The translations under genes and the position numbers were made by a program. Below the pieces are notes generated by a model. That model searched no databases and was not told the origin of the DNA. It saw only the letters and a program-made list of their open reading frames with translations. Positions 53,050 through 62,812 of a stretch of 64,000 nt of DNA are shown here, piece after piece. The stretch's first letter is position 1; the number at the start of each line of letters is the position of its first letter. This DNA comes from Haladaptatus salinisoli (lineage in GTDB: Archaea; Halobacteriota; Halobacteria; Halobacteriales; Haladaptataceae), in assembly GCF_020614375.1 (NCBI RefSeq), contig NZ_CP085329.1:310001-374000 (forward strand), written 5' to 3'.

Positions 53050-54708
53050 ATGGTTTGGTACATATCCCTCGATTACGATACCTACGAACAGGCGCGCGAG
53101 GAGTTCGTGTGGGACTTCCCCAACGATTACAATATTGCGCGGGATATTCTGCAAAAACACGACCGCGACCGACCGGCACTTTACCAGGCTTACCCTGATG
53201 GGCGACGGGAGACGTACACCTTCCAGAAATTGGACGAGTTATCGAATCAAGTCGCTCACGCACTCGAAGAGCGCGGCGTCGAGTCCGGTGACCGCGTCGC
53301 GGTCGTCGTATCACAGAAGCCAGCGAACCCACTGACGCACCTCGCATGCTGGAAATTAGGGGCGATATCGCTACCACTGTCGGTACTATTCGGGCCGGAT
53401 GCGCTCCAATATCGTCTTGCAGACAGCGAATCTTGCGTTGCCGTGGTCGATGAATCGATGCTCGATACGGTACGGGAGATTCAAGACGAGTGTCCGGATT
53501 TGGAACACGTGGTTGCTGTCGACGCTGCCGGCCCCCTCGAGGACGCCGAACCATTTGATGCCTTGTACGAGGAGCAGCCGAAGACGGTCGAGATCGCTGA
53601 CACGGACGAGAAGACGCCGGCGATTATCATGTATACCAGCGGATCGACCGGTCCGCCGAAAGGCGTCCTGCAGACTCATGGGCTCTGGGCCGGTCACTGC
53701 GCAGCTTTCTGCATGTATTTCGAACGGGATGTCTTCGACTCGGTGTACTGGACACCGGCCGATTGGGCGTGGATCGGCGCGCTAGGTGACCTCCTGTTTC
53801 CGGCGTGGCACTACGGACAACCCGTCGTCAGCTATCCGATGGAAGGATTCGACGCGGAGACCGCCTTCAAACTCTGCGAAGAATTCAATGTGACTAACAC
53901 ATTCCTCCCGCCGACGGCTATTCGAATGATGATGAACATCGGGAATCCCACCGAGAAGTACGACCTTTCGTTGGAAGCCATCTGTACCGGTGGAGAGCCA
54001 CTGACGCCCGAAATTCTCGACTGGGCTGCCGAACAGTTAGAGGGCGTCGTAGTGAACGAACTCTACGGGCAGACGGAAGCGAACCTCCTGGTAACCAACT
54101 GTCAGGAGTGGTTTCCAGTGCAGGCCGGCAGTATGGGGAAACCGGTTCCCGGGCACGAAGTTGCGATCATCAACTCCGAGACCGGTGAACGCTTACCTGA
54201 TGGCGAAATCGGCATGATTGCGGTTCGCCGTGGTGACGATCCAGTCATCTTCCAAGAGTACTGGAATCAGCCGGAGAAATCCGAAGCAGCGCGCGTGGAC
54301 GCAGCCGATGGCGGCAAACCGTGGCACCTGACCGAAGATCTCGGATACCGTGACGAGGACGGCTACTTCTGGTTCAAGGCACGAGACGACGATGTCATCC
54401 TCACATCGGGCTACCGAGTTGGGCCCGGTGAGGTCGAGAGCACTATTCTTAACCATCCGAATGTCGAGCAGGTCGCCGTCGTGGGCGTTCCCAACCAGAT
54501 CCGTGGTGAGATAATCAAAGCGTTTGTCCAACCCGTTGGCGGTATCGCTGGCGACGAAGATGGGCTCCGCGAGGAAATACAGCAGCTGGTCAAAGACCAG
54601 CTCGCAAAATACGAATACCCTCGAGAAATCGAGTTCGTTACCGACCTGCCGACCACGACGACGGGGAAAATTCAACGGCGAAAACTGCGCGACCGAAGTA
54701 CGGAGTAA
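53050..54708 (+). CDS. AMP-forming acyl-CoA synthetase
   Basis: The 552-aa protein has the ANL-family P-loop TSGSTGPPKG at residues 196-205, the later YGQTEAN core, the DLGYRDEDGYFWFKARDDDVI hinge region and the catalytic lysine in TTTTGKIQRRKL near the C terminus. It converts a carboxylic acid, ATP and CoA to the acyl-CoA. Overall it resembles acetate- to medium-chain-acid ligases; the exact chain length is not predictable. The ATG at 53050 is preferred because longer in-frame starts (from 52906) add unrelated residues. It follows the SSS symporter on the same strand. Confidence 0.92.
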   Translation: MVWYISLDYDTYEQAREEFVWDFPNDYNIARDILQKHDRDRPALYQAYPDGRRETYTFQKLDELSNQVAHALEERGVESGDRVAVVVSQKPANPLTHLACWKLGAISLPLSVLFGPDALQYRLADSESCVAVVDESMLDTVREIQDECPDLEHVVAVDAAGPLEDAEPFDALYEEQPKTVEIADTDEKTPAIIMYTSGSTGPPKGVLQTHGLWAGHCAAFCMYFERDVFDSVYWTPADWAWIGALGDLLFPAWHYGQPVVSYPMEGFDAETAFKLCEEFNVTNTFLPPTAIRMMMNIGNPTEKYDLSLEAICTGGEPLTPEILDWAAEQLEGVVVNELYGQTEANLLVTNCQEWFPVQAGSMGKPVPGHEVAIINSETGERLPDGEIGMIAVRRGDDPVIFQEYWNQPEKSEAARVDAADGGKPWHLTEDLGYRDEDGYFWFKARDDDVILTSGYRVGPGEVESTILNHPNVEQVAVVGVPNQIRGEIIKAFVQPVGGIAGDEDGLREEIQQLVKDQLAKYEYPREIEFVTDLPTTTTGKIQRRKLRDRSTE

Positions 54709-55176
54709 TCGGCAGTCCGATTCGGTTTTCCGGTCAGGAAGTTCGGAGTCGCCGTCCCAGCCGCGGTTATTGCGATCTTCCGTTCGCTCGGCGAACCGGA
54801 CACGTTGGAGACGCGCGCTCGGCATCCGTGGAAGCGAATCGACGAACTCGGCGCTGCGGGGCACCTTGGAAGCCGCGAGTACCCTGTTTTCTCGTCTATC
54901 ATCGTAGCCGTCAGTTCACTATCTACCGCCGGGTCGGACGTAAACCTCGACGGGACTATCTCCGCTCTCGATTCTGAACGTCATCAATCGCCGCTATGGC
55001 CATCTGGCGCGTACTATCCGTCGATAGCGTCCCGTATCCGCTACGGGATCGACTATGCACGTCGATGCACCCAATTAATGGTATCAGTGGAAGAATTATC
55101 AGATGCTGCCACGAAGGTCGTTCCTCAGCTGCCGTTTCCGGAACGGTTGAGTCACCCGGCTTAGTACGGCAGGGTA
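54709..55176. other. Intergenic region without a recognised gene
   Basis: These 468 bp lie between the acyl-CoA ligase and the MFS carrier. No supported gene, RNA or repeat was seen. Confidence 0.45.
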
Positions 55177-56349
55177 GTGAGGAAACGCCTGTTCGGAACG
55201 CTCTGCGGGTTAGGTTTCTTGATGAGTTTCGGGCGAACTATATTCGCACCGTTACTTAATCCATTGACGGTCGCGTTCGGGACTGACCGTGCAACCATCG
55301 GCATTCTAATCTCGCTGGTGTGGCTCGGAACTGCAGTTCCGCGGATTCCGATGGGGTACGTTCTTACCCACATCCCACGGCACCAAGCAGTTCTCGGGAC
55401 GGGAATCGTACTCGCCGGAGCATCAGGACTCATCGCACTCGCACGTTCGCTACCGACACTTCAAGTCGCAACGTTTTTGCTCGGGATGGCTAGCGGGGCG
55501 TATTTCGTCGCCGCGGTTCCGCTGATCGCAGAGTTGTACCCGAATGCGGTAGGACGTACCGTCGGCATTCACGGTGCAGCTACCCAACTGTCCGCAGTTC
55601 TTGCGCCCACCCTCGTAGTTGGTATTCTACTCGTTGCCTCGTGGCGAATGGTATTCGTCGCTCTGGCGGCGTCCGCTATCATACTCAGCGTTCTACTGGT
55701 AGCTGTCGTTCGCGGGTCTTCCATTGCGGATGACGCTACTCCTGACCACGCCTTTCTCTCAGCCGTGCGATCTTACTGGCGACTGATCGCGACCGGCCTC
55801 CTGATGGTCGGCGTTGCCGGGTTCGCGTGGCAAGGCTTGTTCAACTTTTACGTCGTTTATTTAGACGTCGCAAAGGGGCTCCCAACGACAACGGCAAACC
55901 TTCTACTCACCGTCGTTTTCGCTGCCGGACTACCAGCGTTCTGGTTCGGAGGACGGCTCGCCGATCGACTGCCGATCGTGCCGTATATTCTGGCGATACT
56001 GACCGGATTCGTGGGTTCGGTCGTCGCACTCACCTCTGTTGATGGCCTTGGTGGCTTGATCCTCGTTTCCGTTTGCATCGGGTACTCGATTCACAGTCTC
56101 TTTCCCGCCTTGGATACGTACTTTCTCAACTCGCTTCCTGACGAAAGTCGCGGCGTCGTTTACGCGGCATTCACTGGCCTTTCCCTGTTAATCGAAGCAA
56201 ACGGAACTGCTGTCGTCGGCTTGCTCACAGAGGCCGGCTATCGATTTGACGTCGTTTTCCTCGGACTCGCCTTATTCGTCGGATCTGCGATAGTTATCCT
56301 CGCCGGACTTCACGTGACGAATCGACTCCCGGGGAAACCGGTGTCATAG
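55177..56349 (+). CDS. MFS transporter
   Basis: The 390-aa protein has 12 predicted helices and a short central loop (SSIADDATPDHAFL). The first cytoplasmic loop reads RIPMGYVLTHIPRH, an MFS motif variant, and the second half has WFGGRLADRLPIVP as its equivalent. It starts with GTG at 55177. It could export or import an acid related to the neighbouring ligase and symporter, which is inference from position. Confidence 0.86.
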   Translation: MRKRLFGTLCGLGFLMSFGRTIFAPLLNPLTVAFGTDRATIGILISLVWLGTAVPRIPMGYVLTHIPRHQAVLGTGIVLAGASGLIALARSLPTLQVATFLLGMASGAYFVAAVPLIAELYPNAVGRTVGIHGAATQLSAVLAPTLVVGILLVASWRMVFVALAASAIILSVLLVAVVRGSSIADDATPDHAFLSAVRSYWRLIATGLLMVGVAGFAWQGLFNFYVVYLDVAKGLPTTTANLLLTVVFAAGLPAFWFGGRLADRLPIVPYILAILTGFVGSVVALTSVDGLGGLILVSVCIGYSIHSLFPALDTYFLNSLPDESRGVVYAAFTGLSLLIEANGTAVVGLLTEAGYRFDVVFLGLALFVGSAIVILAGLHVTNRLPGKPVS

Positions 56350-57033
56350 CGTGATCTCCCTCAGAGTGAATCACTCAGTTGTAGTCGTATCGAATTGATG
56401 CCTTCTCGCGAGCGGCGAACTTCGAAGTGACTCACCCCTCTAAAAAGGAACGGGAGCGAACGGAGACCCCCGCGGAGGACGTATGACTGAGTCCGCCACG
56501 GTACCTGAGGTAGAAGTCGAATCGAAACTAAACCGCCGGCCGCCACCGGAGACGGAGCACAGTAGCCGTATCGCGGCATTTCGGTTTGGGCCGCCGAGGA
56601 AACGGGGCTAGCGGTGGTGGACGTTCGTCGGCCTCGGTGGTTTCGTTATGTTACTGGACGCCTTTCGTTAGTCCCGTAGATATTATTTCCCGTCTCCGAC
56701 ACTGACTAAATGGCTTCACTTACACTCCACTATGCGCTCCTATTTCTCCTCTGCGAGCCTATGCTATATTGGGGACTGACCTCCGCGCGAAGCAGATATC
56801 ATGACTCACAAAAATAGCTCGAGAGAGATGATTACAGTACCAGAGACGAGAGTAAAATTCGCCGCCCCAGCATGGCGGGTGCTCCCCGAAGCCGGGGACA
56901 CGACGGGGCTCGCCGGAGACGGAGAGACGACACGGCACCCTCGGAACCGCGTGCGATCGATCGAAACGGCGCCGACCGCTCCGTTGAATCTCCGGAACCG
57001 CATAAACGAGACAGCATCGAGGAGAACGACGAA
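56350..57033. other. Intergenic region with a possible small remnant
   Basis: A plus-strand frame at 56484-56612 encodes 42 aa (ending FRFGPPRKRG). After its TAG the frame continues as WWTFVGLGGFVMLLDAFR to the next stop, like a membrane protein interrupted by a stop. No family was recognised. The right part before the ABC gene holds nothing clear. Confidence 0.35.
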
Positions 57034-57996
57034 ATGACATTCGCAATCGAGACCACCGGCCTGCGCAAGTTCTTCGGCGACACGCTCGCCGTGGACGGCG
57101 TCGACCTCCAGATACCCCGAGGGACCGTGTTCGGTCTCCTCGGTCCCAACGGCGCCGGGAAGACGACGACGATCAGGATGCTTGCGACGCTGCTCCGCCC
57201 AAGTGCGGGCACCGCGACCGTCCTCGGACACGACGTCGTGCGGGATGCGGCTGCGGTTCGCGCGAAGGTGAGCCTCACTGGCCAGTACGCCTCCATCGAC
57301 GAGGAACTAACCGGCCGCGAGAACCTCATCCTCGTCGGGCGCCTGCTCGGATTCTCCTGGCGCAACGCCGGCGAGCGCGCCGACGAACTACTCGACTCCT
57401 TCGGCCTGGCCGATGCGGCCAGGCGACAAGTGCGGACGTACTCCGGCGGCATGAAGCGTCGCCTTGACGTCGCCGCGAGTCTGGTCGTCACGCCCGAGGT
57501 GCTCTTTCTGGACGAGCCGACGACGGGTCTCGACCCGCGTAGCCGGAACCAGGTCTGGGACATCATCCGTGCAATCGCCGCCGAGGGAACGACCGTGCTC
57601 CTCACCACGCAGTATCTGGACGAGGCGGATCATCTAGCGGACCGGCTCGCAGTGATCGACGACGGGCGAGTCATCGCCGAGGGCACGAGCCGCGAGCTGA
57701 AGGCCGCGGTAGGCGCCAGCACGCTCCACGTCCAACTGCACGACCACGGACGGCACGCGGAGGCCAAAACCATCCTCGAAGACCTCCTCGGCGTGGAGGT
57801 CCTCGACGGAGCCGACCGTGACACGCTCTCTGCGAGCGTCACGGATGACGAGAACGCGGCGGCGGCGCTTTCCGCACTCGCGGGCGCCGGTGTGCGCGTC
57901 GACGAGTTCTCGCTCGGACAGGCGAGTTTAGATGAGGTGTTCCTGGCACTGACGGGCCGCCCCGCGGAGGACCAGACCGAGGAGGTGGCGGCATGA
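57034..57996 (+). CDS. DrrA-type ABC transporter ATP-binding protein
   Basis: The 320-aa ATPase has Walker [10 protein letters not shown] (about 38-46), signature [12 protein letters not shown], Walker [13 protein letters not shown] and switch region [16 protein letters not shown]. These are typical of the daunorubicin-resistance (DrrA) subfamily with its C-terminal regulatory extension (about 225-320). It powers export of a lipophilic compound or drug. The ATG at 57034 is chosen because the conserved start [11 protein letters not shown] follows it; a longer in-frame start lacks homology. It overlaps the permease gene by 4 bp (ATGA). Confidence 0.92.
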   Translation: MTFAIETTGLRKFFGDTLAVDGVDLQIPRGTVFGLLGPNGAGKTTTIRMLATLLRPSAGTATVLGHDVVRDAAAVRAKVSLTGQYASIDEELTGRENLILVGRLLGFSWRNAGERADELLDSFGLADAARRQVRTYSGGMKRRLDVAASLVVTPEVLFLDEPTTGLDPRSRNQVWDIIRAIAAEGTTVLLTTQYLDEADHLADRLAVIDDGRVIAEGTSRELKAAVGASTLHVQLHDHGRHAEAKTILEDLLGVEVLDGADRDTLSASVTDDENAAAALSALAGAGVRVDEFSLGQASLDEVFLALTGRPAEDQTEEVAA

Positions 57997-58832
57997 GCAC
58001 CGAGACCGCGGAAACGCCGCCCGTCGTGGAGGAAGATCTGAGCGACGTCCTTTCATCGGCTGAGCGCCCACCACGTGCCGGGGCCGTCTCCGCCTCGGTC
58101 ACCCTCGGATGGCGGGCTCTCTTGAAAATCAAGCACGTCCCGTTCCAGCTATTCGACGTCACGGCGTTCCCGCTCATGTTTACGCTGTTGTTCACCTATC
58201 TCTTCGGAGGCGCCCTCGCGGGGTCGCCCCGCGAGTACATCCAGTTCCTCCTGCCGGGCATCCTGGTGCAGTCCATAGTCTTCATCACCGTCTACACCGG
58301 TTTTGGGCTCAATACGGACATCGACAACGGTCTGTTCGACCGCTTCCAGTCGCTCCCAATCTGGCAGCCCGCACCTATCGTCGGCGCGCTCTTAGGCGAC
58401 GTCATGCGCTACACCATCGCCGCGGTGATGGTCATCGGACTCGGCGTCGTGCTCGGTTTCCGGCCCGGGGCCGGTGTCGCGGGCGTGCTTCTCGCGCTGG
58501 CGCTCGTGCTCGTGTTCGCGTTCAGCCTCTCTTGGATCTGGATCGTCGTCGGGCTGACAGTCGAAAAGCCCGAGTCCGTCATGACAATGAGCTTTCTCCT
58601 GCTGTTTCCGCTCACGTTCGTGTCCAACATCTTCGTCGACCCCGCGACCATGCCGGGGTGGCTCCAGATCGTCGTCGACGTCAACCCGGTCACGCACCTC
58701 GCAGACGCCACTCGCGGTCTCATGCACGGTGGCGTCGAGTTCGTGGACGTCGCGTGGGTGCTCGTCACCTCCGTCGTGATCGTCGCCGTCTTCGCGCCGC
58801 TTTCGCTCCGGAAGTACCGCGAGGAGCGGTAG
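57993..58832 (+). CDS. DrrB-type ABC-2 permease
   Basis: The 279-aa protein has an acidic N-terminal region and about six hydrophobic helices, with the ABC-2 core [21 protein letters not shown], then [19 protein letters not shown] and the C-terminal [21 protein letters not shown], which carries the DrrB-like signature. Together with the upstream ATPase it forms a two-gene exporter. The substrate is unknown. The 4-bp overlap indicates coupled translation. Confidence 0.9.
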   Translation: MSTETAETPPVVEEDLSDVLSSAERPPRAGAVSASVTLGWRALLKIKHVPFQLFDVTAFPLMFTLLFTYLFGGALAGSPREYIQFLLPGILVQSIVFITVYTGFGLNTDIDNGLFDRFQSLPIWQPAPIVGALLGDVMRYTIAAVMVIGLGVVLGFRPGAGVAGVLLALALVLVFAFSLSWIWIVVGLTVEKPESVMTMSFLLLFPLTFVSNIFVDPATMPGWLQIVVDVNPVTHLADATRGLMHGGVEFVDVAWVLVTSVVIVAVFAPLSLRKYREER

Positions 58833-58944
58833 CTCCGAGTCCGGCGAGGTCATGAGTGAACCTACATGACCGACGCCCACTCCACCGACCCCGCGCGTTT
58901 GTTGCGACGGAACCGTGCTACAGGTGGAAACGACGATTTAACGG

Positions 58945-59131
58945 ATGAAGACCAATATTACACAGCGACGGGTTGCGAGCAACTGTCGAAGGGGAAATGT
59001 TGGGATAGGCGTACTCGATGATCTCTATAGCCCAGAAGTGATCGAGGTACACGGTGATCGTGGCTTAGACTTCGTCTGGCACGACTTGGAACACGCCGGG
59101 CCACCCCCGCGTGACGCTGACGCTCTCGGAA
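58945..59131 (+). pseudogene. HpcH/HpaI aldolase N-terminal remnant
   Basis: The frame reads RRGNVGIGVLDDLYSPEVIE, then HGDRGLDFVWHDLEHAGPPP, which matches the first about 60 residues of HpcH/HpaI-type 2-oxo acid aldolases, including the metal-region pattern DFVWxDLEH. Beyond about 59131 the sequence no longer follows the family, and the remaining 200 residues are absent. It is a truncated, non-functional copy and indicates past loss of an acid-catabolism gene. Confidence 0.7.
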
Positions 59132-60020
59132 AGCGAGATTCGCGCCTCCCGTGGCGCCTCAGACTTTGTCGGTGGGATTGGCCTCGAAGAATCCGGTGTG
59201 AGCAAGAAGTACTCACGGGAACTTGCGCGCCGAACGCTGCCGTGACTTCGAACGGTGCGTTCGTAGGAAGGGCGTCGATGGTTCGTATCGGGGCCGTGAG
59301 TTCGAGATTACGATTGTGAACTCGAACAGGGAGTAATACTATTCCAGGAATCGACGTGAGATAGCTAAATCGAATACCTCTTGTTCTCGCGGTTCTCGCA
59401 CTCAGATGGCAGCAAAAACACGACCTTCGGCTCGATCAGACCGTCGAGGTCGGTGTGACCCCTATGACCCGTTTGAGAGTGAGGACTCGGACATCGTGCG
59501 GCGGCGTTCTTGAAGATACCTACCTATGAATATCGTATTCGACCCGATGTACGGCACGGCGGTACATGCGTTGAAACTTGAGATGCCGGAAACGTCACTC
59601 GTCGTCTGCAATTGCATCGATGAGGGGCAGACCTACGAGGGCCCGCGTCTCGTCGATTGGGCCGACGGCGACGATGAAGTGTGGGCACTGTTCCACGAAA
59701 TACCCGCTCGTCGCGTGGAGCAACCGATCGGTGCTTTAAGCCACTAGTTCCCACAGCGGTACATCTATCATAAAAACAGTAGTCGACATCCGCGAGGACG
59801 CCTCGCGTTCTTCCAGCACGATATCCACGGGTGGATGCTCAAACGACGGAGATCCTCACTCGGGATACGTACACGAGCCTCGTCGCCGACCACTTCTTCG
59901 AGAATCCGTCGCCGACCGCTGAGTCGTACTGTAGCAATTCGCGGCTTCCAACGCGACTCCGGACAGAGTTCCTACCGGGTATCTCGGGACTATCGCGGCG
60001 GTCACCCCGACGGCGAGATT
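59132..60020. other. Intergenic region with doubtful small frames
   Basis: No convincing gene is present in these 889 bp. A plus-strand frame at 59526-59747 encodes 73 aa (MNIVFDPMYGTAVHALKLEM and onward). It resembles a piece of a larger enzyme, but I cannot assign a family. The region right of the aldolase remnant looks like decayed DNA. Confidence 0.35.
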
Positions 60021-61463
60021 TCATCGTCGGTACCCGTTGATGAGATAGCCAAAGACCAACGCGGAGATGATCGATGCGATAGCGACGTTGACCATCGTAT
60101 ATGCTTCGAACATGTGATGGGCGACAACGCCAACTGCGAAGGCGAGCATCGGGAAATCCACGCGGTCGTATCGAAGTAAGCCTTCAGTGATACTCCCGAA
60201 CATCAACACCAGGTACGCGAACCCACCGACGATCCCGGTGTGTATGAATATCACCACGTAGGAGTTGTGTGGTGAGTATCCGCGGAAGTTCGGGTCCGGC
60301 ACGAACGGTGCGATCAGTTCGTCTTCGGGGACGATTCCGTAGCCGAACGGCCCCTGCGCACTCAGCACCGCTCGCAGGCCGCCCTCCCAGAGCGCAAATC
60401 GACCGTGGGGTTCGATCGGAACGAGGGAGAGGAACATCCCCACGAAGAAGAGAATCAACAGTCCAATGAACACAATCGTAGAATAGGCTGCGGTCCGTCT
60501 ACCGAGGCCGATGTACGCGACGTATATCGCCGCCGCGAGCGCAAAGGCGAGCCAACTCGCCCGAGAGTAAGTTGCGTACAACCCGATACCATTGACCACG
60601 ACCATCACTCCGGCAATCGGAACGAGCGAGAACGATTTACGGCGAACAGACTCACCCGCAAGCACGAGCGCCGCGAACGCGCCCGCGAACGCGAGTCCGC
60701 CGAGGGTGTTCGGGTTCTCGAAGATGGATTGCAGATAGTGAAATTTAGCGCCGAGCAGCGGGGGGGTGAACTGTGATGCGAACAATCGGATTTGGAACCA
60801 AGAGACCTGGTATTCCCCGAGCACGTAAGCCGGCAGTCCAAGCCCGACGGCGAACGTGGAGGCGAGACTCACACTCCAGAGGAAGATATCGCGTGAGACG
60901 TGTCGCGGGATGAAAAAGAGGTTCATTCCGAAGAGTAGCGTGACGAAGACGACGTAGACCGCCTGCGATGACCCAGCGGCCATCCTGTCGAGGTGGAAGA
61001 AGTACACACCGAGCACCGTCGCGTACGCCGCGATATAGAGCGCCCGTTCTTTGAGGAAGTCAACGAGATCGTATCCGAGGAGCGGATACAACAGAAAGTA
61101 GCAGTAAAGGAGAATAATTTGGATGGTGCGCCCCTCGTCTGCGGGCGGGATGTACTTGTACTCCTGACGGAGGAGGGCGGACGTCAGCAGAATCGCGATC
61201 GCCAGTTGAGCGACGTGGAGCCAGAGATTACGATCGATTCGATAGTAGGCCTGTACGAATAGTAGGAGAGGGGCGAAGAAAACGTACAAGAGGTTGAGAT
61301 AAAATGACCCGTACCATTCGGGACTGTTCGTCGCTCGAAGGAGCACGTCAGCAAAGACGATAACGATGAGAAAGAGCTGCGTGAGTGAGAGAAGAAGGGG
61401 CGTACGCTGAAACCGGCCCGTCGGGAATATCGCCGAGGATTCTTGCTGTTCGCCCATACTCAT
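60021..61463 (-). CDS. O-antigen ligase/polymerase-like membrane protein
   Basis: The 480-aa protein has about 10-12 transmembrane helices with the Wzy/WaaL-type core. This has a central YATYSRASWLAFALAAAIYV segment (residues about 300-320) and a large external loop containing GYSPHNSYVVIFIHTG, where the conserved His sits. Such proteins polymerise or attach oligosaccharides at the outer face of the membrane. It lies 20 kb from the flippase operon but may act on the same surface glycan, which is inference. An ATG at 61457 is an equally possible start. Confidence 0.8.
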   Translation of the reverse strand: MSMGEQQESSAIFPTGRFQRTPLLLSLTQLFLIVIVFADVLLRATNSPEWYGSFYLNLLYVFFAPLLLFVQAYYRIDRNLWLHVAQLAIAILLTSALLRQEYKYIPPADEGRTIQIILLYCYFLLYPLLGYDLVDFLKERALYIAAYATVLGVYFFHLDRMAAGSSQAVYVVFVTLLFGMNLFFIPRHVSRDIFLWSVSLASTFAVGLGLPAYVLGEYQVSWFQIRLFASQFTPPLLGAKFHYLQSIFENPNTLGGLAFAGAFAALVLAGESVRRKSFSLVPIAGVMVVVNGIGLYATYSRASWLAFALAAAIYVAYIGLGRRTAAYSTIVFIGLLILFFVGMFLSLVPIEPHGRFALWEGGLRAVLSAQGPFGYGIVPEDELIAPFVPDPNFRGYSPHNSYVVIFIHTGIVGGFAYLVLMFGSITEGLLRYDRVDFPMLAFAVGVVAHHMFEAYTMVNVAIASIISALVFGYLINGYRR

Positions 61464-61699
61464 TTGGTCTCGACTCTTGTGCGCTAGATGCCTAACTACG
61501 CCGTTATAGACTCTTTTGCTCCGTTTTGAAAATTGATGACGAGATTCATATTTTATCAGTCGCTTTCTTCTATCGGAGAACCCGTCGAACTGACCGAAAA
61601 CCGATGTAAAAGTCCCTGCGCTGTTTTCGAGTGGCGTACTGTAGACCGGTCTTCCGAGTTCTCGTCGTTATAGATATCGAAAATAAAGTATCGTTTTGG

Positions 61700-61873
61700 C
61701 TAGCGGTTGGCGATGTATCGGGCGATGATCGCGAGCGGGATGACGGGGATTGCGGCAGCCGTCACGATCAGGATCGCTAAAACGACCGTTTTCGTGAGTA
61801 CCCCCGAGTCATCCCACACCGCTCGTGTTACGTCGTCGATCCCCCGTGCGATGCGTTTGATTCGTCCAGCCAT
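61700..61873 (-). CDS. Small membrane protein
   Basis: The 57-aa product has a basic, helical N terminus (AGRIKRIARGIDDVTRAVWD) and a C-terminal hydrophobic helix of about 25 residues (KTVVLAILIVTAAAIPVIPLAIIA). The family resembles short haloarchaeal one-helix proteins of unknown function. The ATG at 61873 is preferred over one 9 nt upstream. Confidence 0.6.
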   Translation of the reverse strand: MAGRIKRIARGIDDVTRAVWDDSGVLTKTVVLAILIVTAAAIPVIPLAIIARYIANR

Positions 61874-62043
61874 TTGGATCACCGGAACGCGGTCCGTCGA
61901 TCGGACTAGTTTCGAGCCCGGTTCCGTACGTCTTTCGGCAGCACTTCAGTCGGTGTTGACAGCCACCCCGGCAGAAAGCCAGAAACGGTGGGGATCCTCG
62001 GCGGGGAGAGTACGGTTGCGCGTCCCCCCGGCAGCGACGGTCC

Positions 62044-62781
62044 TCACTCCTCTCGGACGCTCGGATGCTGAATCGGGTCGTCGGGGTGCGGCTCGGCGAA
62101 GAACTCTCGCATGACGTCGAGAGATTCGCGCTCGCGACGCTTTCGTTCCTCCGGACCGATCTCCTCACAGCCCGGCGGAATCTCGCGGTCACGCCCGGTA
62201 AAGTACCCCTCGGGAGCGATCCAGTCGTGATAGAAGGCGACGTCCGAGTCCTCGATCACAGCCCTCCCGACGGACGCGCCGTGACCGGCGACGATAATCG
62301 TTTGGTAGGGCTGGAGGGCAAGCCGCCCCGCGGCGTACAATCCGGGAACTCCGGTTCGTCCGCGGTCGTCGGTCTCGACGAACGATTTACCGCGCTCGAT
62401 AATCTCGACGCCGTCGATTCCCTCGAGGAAGTCGACCGTATTCTTCGTGGCGGCGATAACGGCGGATGCGGTGAACACCTCCCCTGACGCTGTCTCGGCG
62501 GCGAATCCGTCGTCGGTCGATTCGAGACTAACGATTCGCGCTTCGCGGCGCTCACACCCGGCGCGCTCGGCGTGGTCGGCCATCATATCCAACAAGAGTC
62601 GACTGTTGACGCCGGCGGGGAATCCCGGATAGTTCTCCAAGTGCGCGTTGCGGCGGAGAATCGGATCGCCGTCGTTGACGATGAGCGTCCGGAGATCTGC
62701 TCGTCCGGTGAAGATGCCGGCCGACAGTCCTGCGGGACCGCCCCCGATGATCAGGACGTCGTGTTCGGTGGCGCTTGCCAT
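62044..62781 (-). CDS. FAD-dependent oxidoreductase, thioredoxin-reductase-like without CxxC
   Basis: The 245-aa protein has the FAD motif IIGGGPAGLSAGIFTGR (residues 11-27), the later VPGLYAAGRLALQPYQTIIVAGHGA region, and a short C-terminal acidic tail. The overall fold is like thioredoxin reductase, but the NADPH domain is short and no redox CxxC is present, so disulfide chemistry is unlikely. It lies 31 bp behind cobyric acid synthase on the same strand and may be co-transcribed with it. The substrate is unknown. The ATG at 62781 fits the FAD-domain start. Confidence 0.82.
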   Translation of the reverse strand: MASATEHDVLIIGGGPAGLSAGIFTGRADLRTLIVNDGDPILRRNAHLENYPGFPAGVNSRLLLDMMADHAERAGCERREARIVSLESTDDGFAAETASGEVFTASAVIAATKNTVDFLEGIDGVEIIERGKSFVETDDRGRTGVPGLYAAGRLALQPYQTIIVAGHGASVGRAVIEDSDVAFYHDWIAPEGYFTGRDREIPPGCEEIGPEERKRRERESLDVMREFFAEPHPDDPIQHPSVREE

Positions 62782-62812
62782 GTCCAAAGGCGAAGCCACG
62801 ACGAAATATAAA

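Noticed and set aside
59526..59747. Possible phosphohexomutase fragment (DPMYGT)
   Set aside because: Only a short motif resembles the family. The rest of the 73-codon frame does not match, so no assignment was made.
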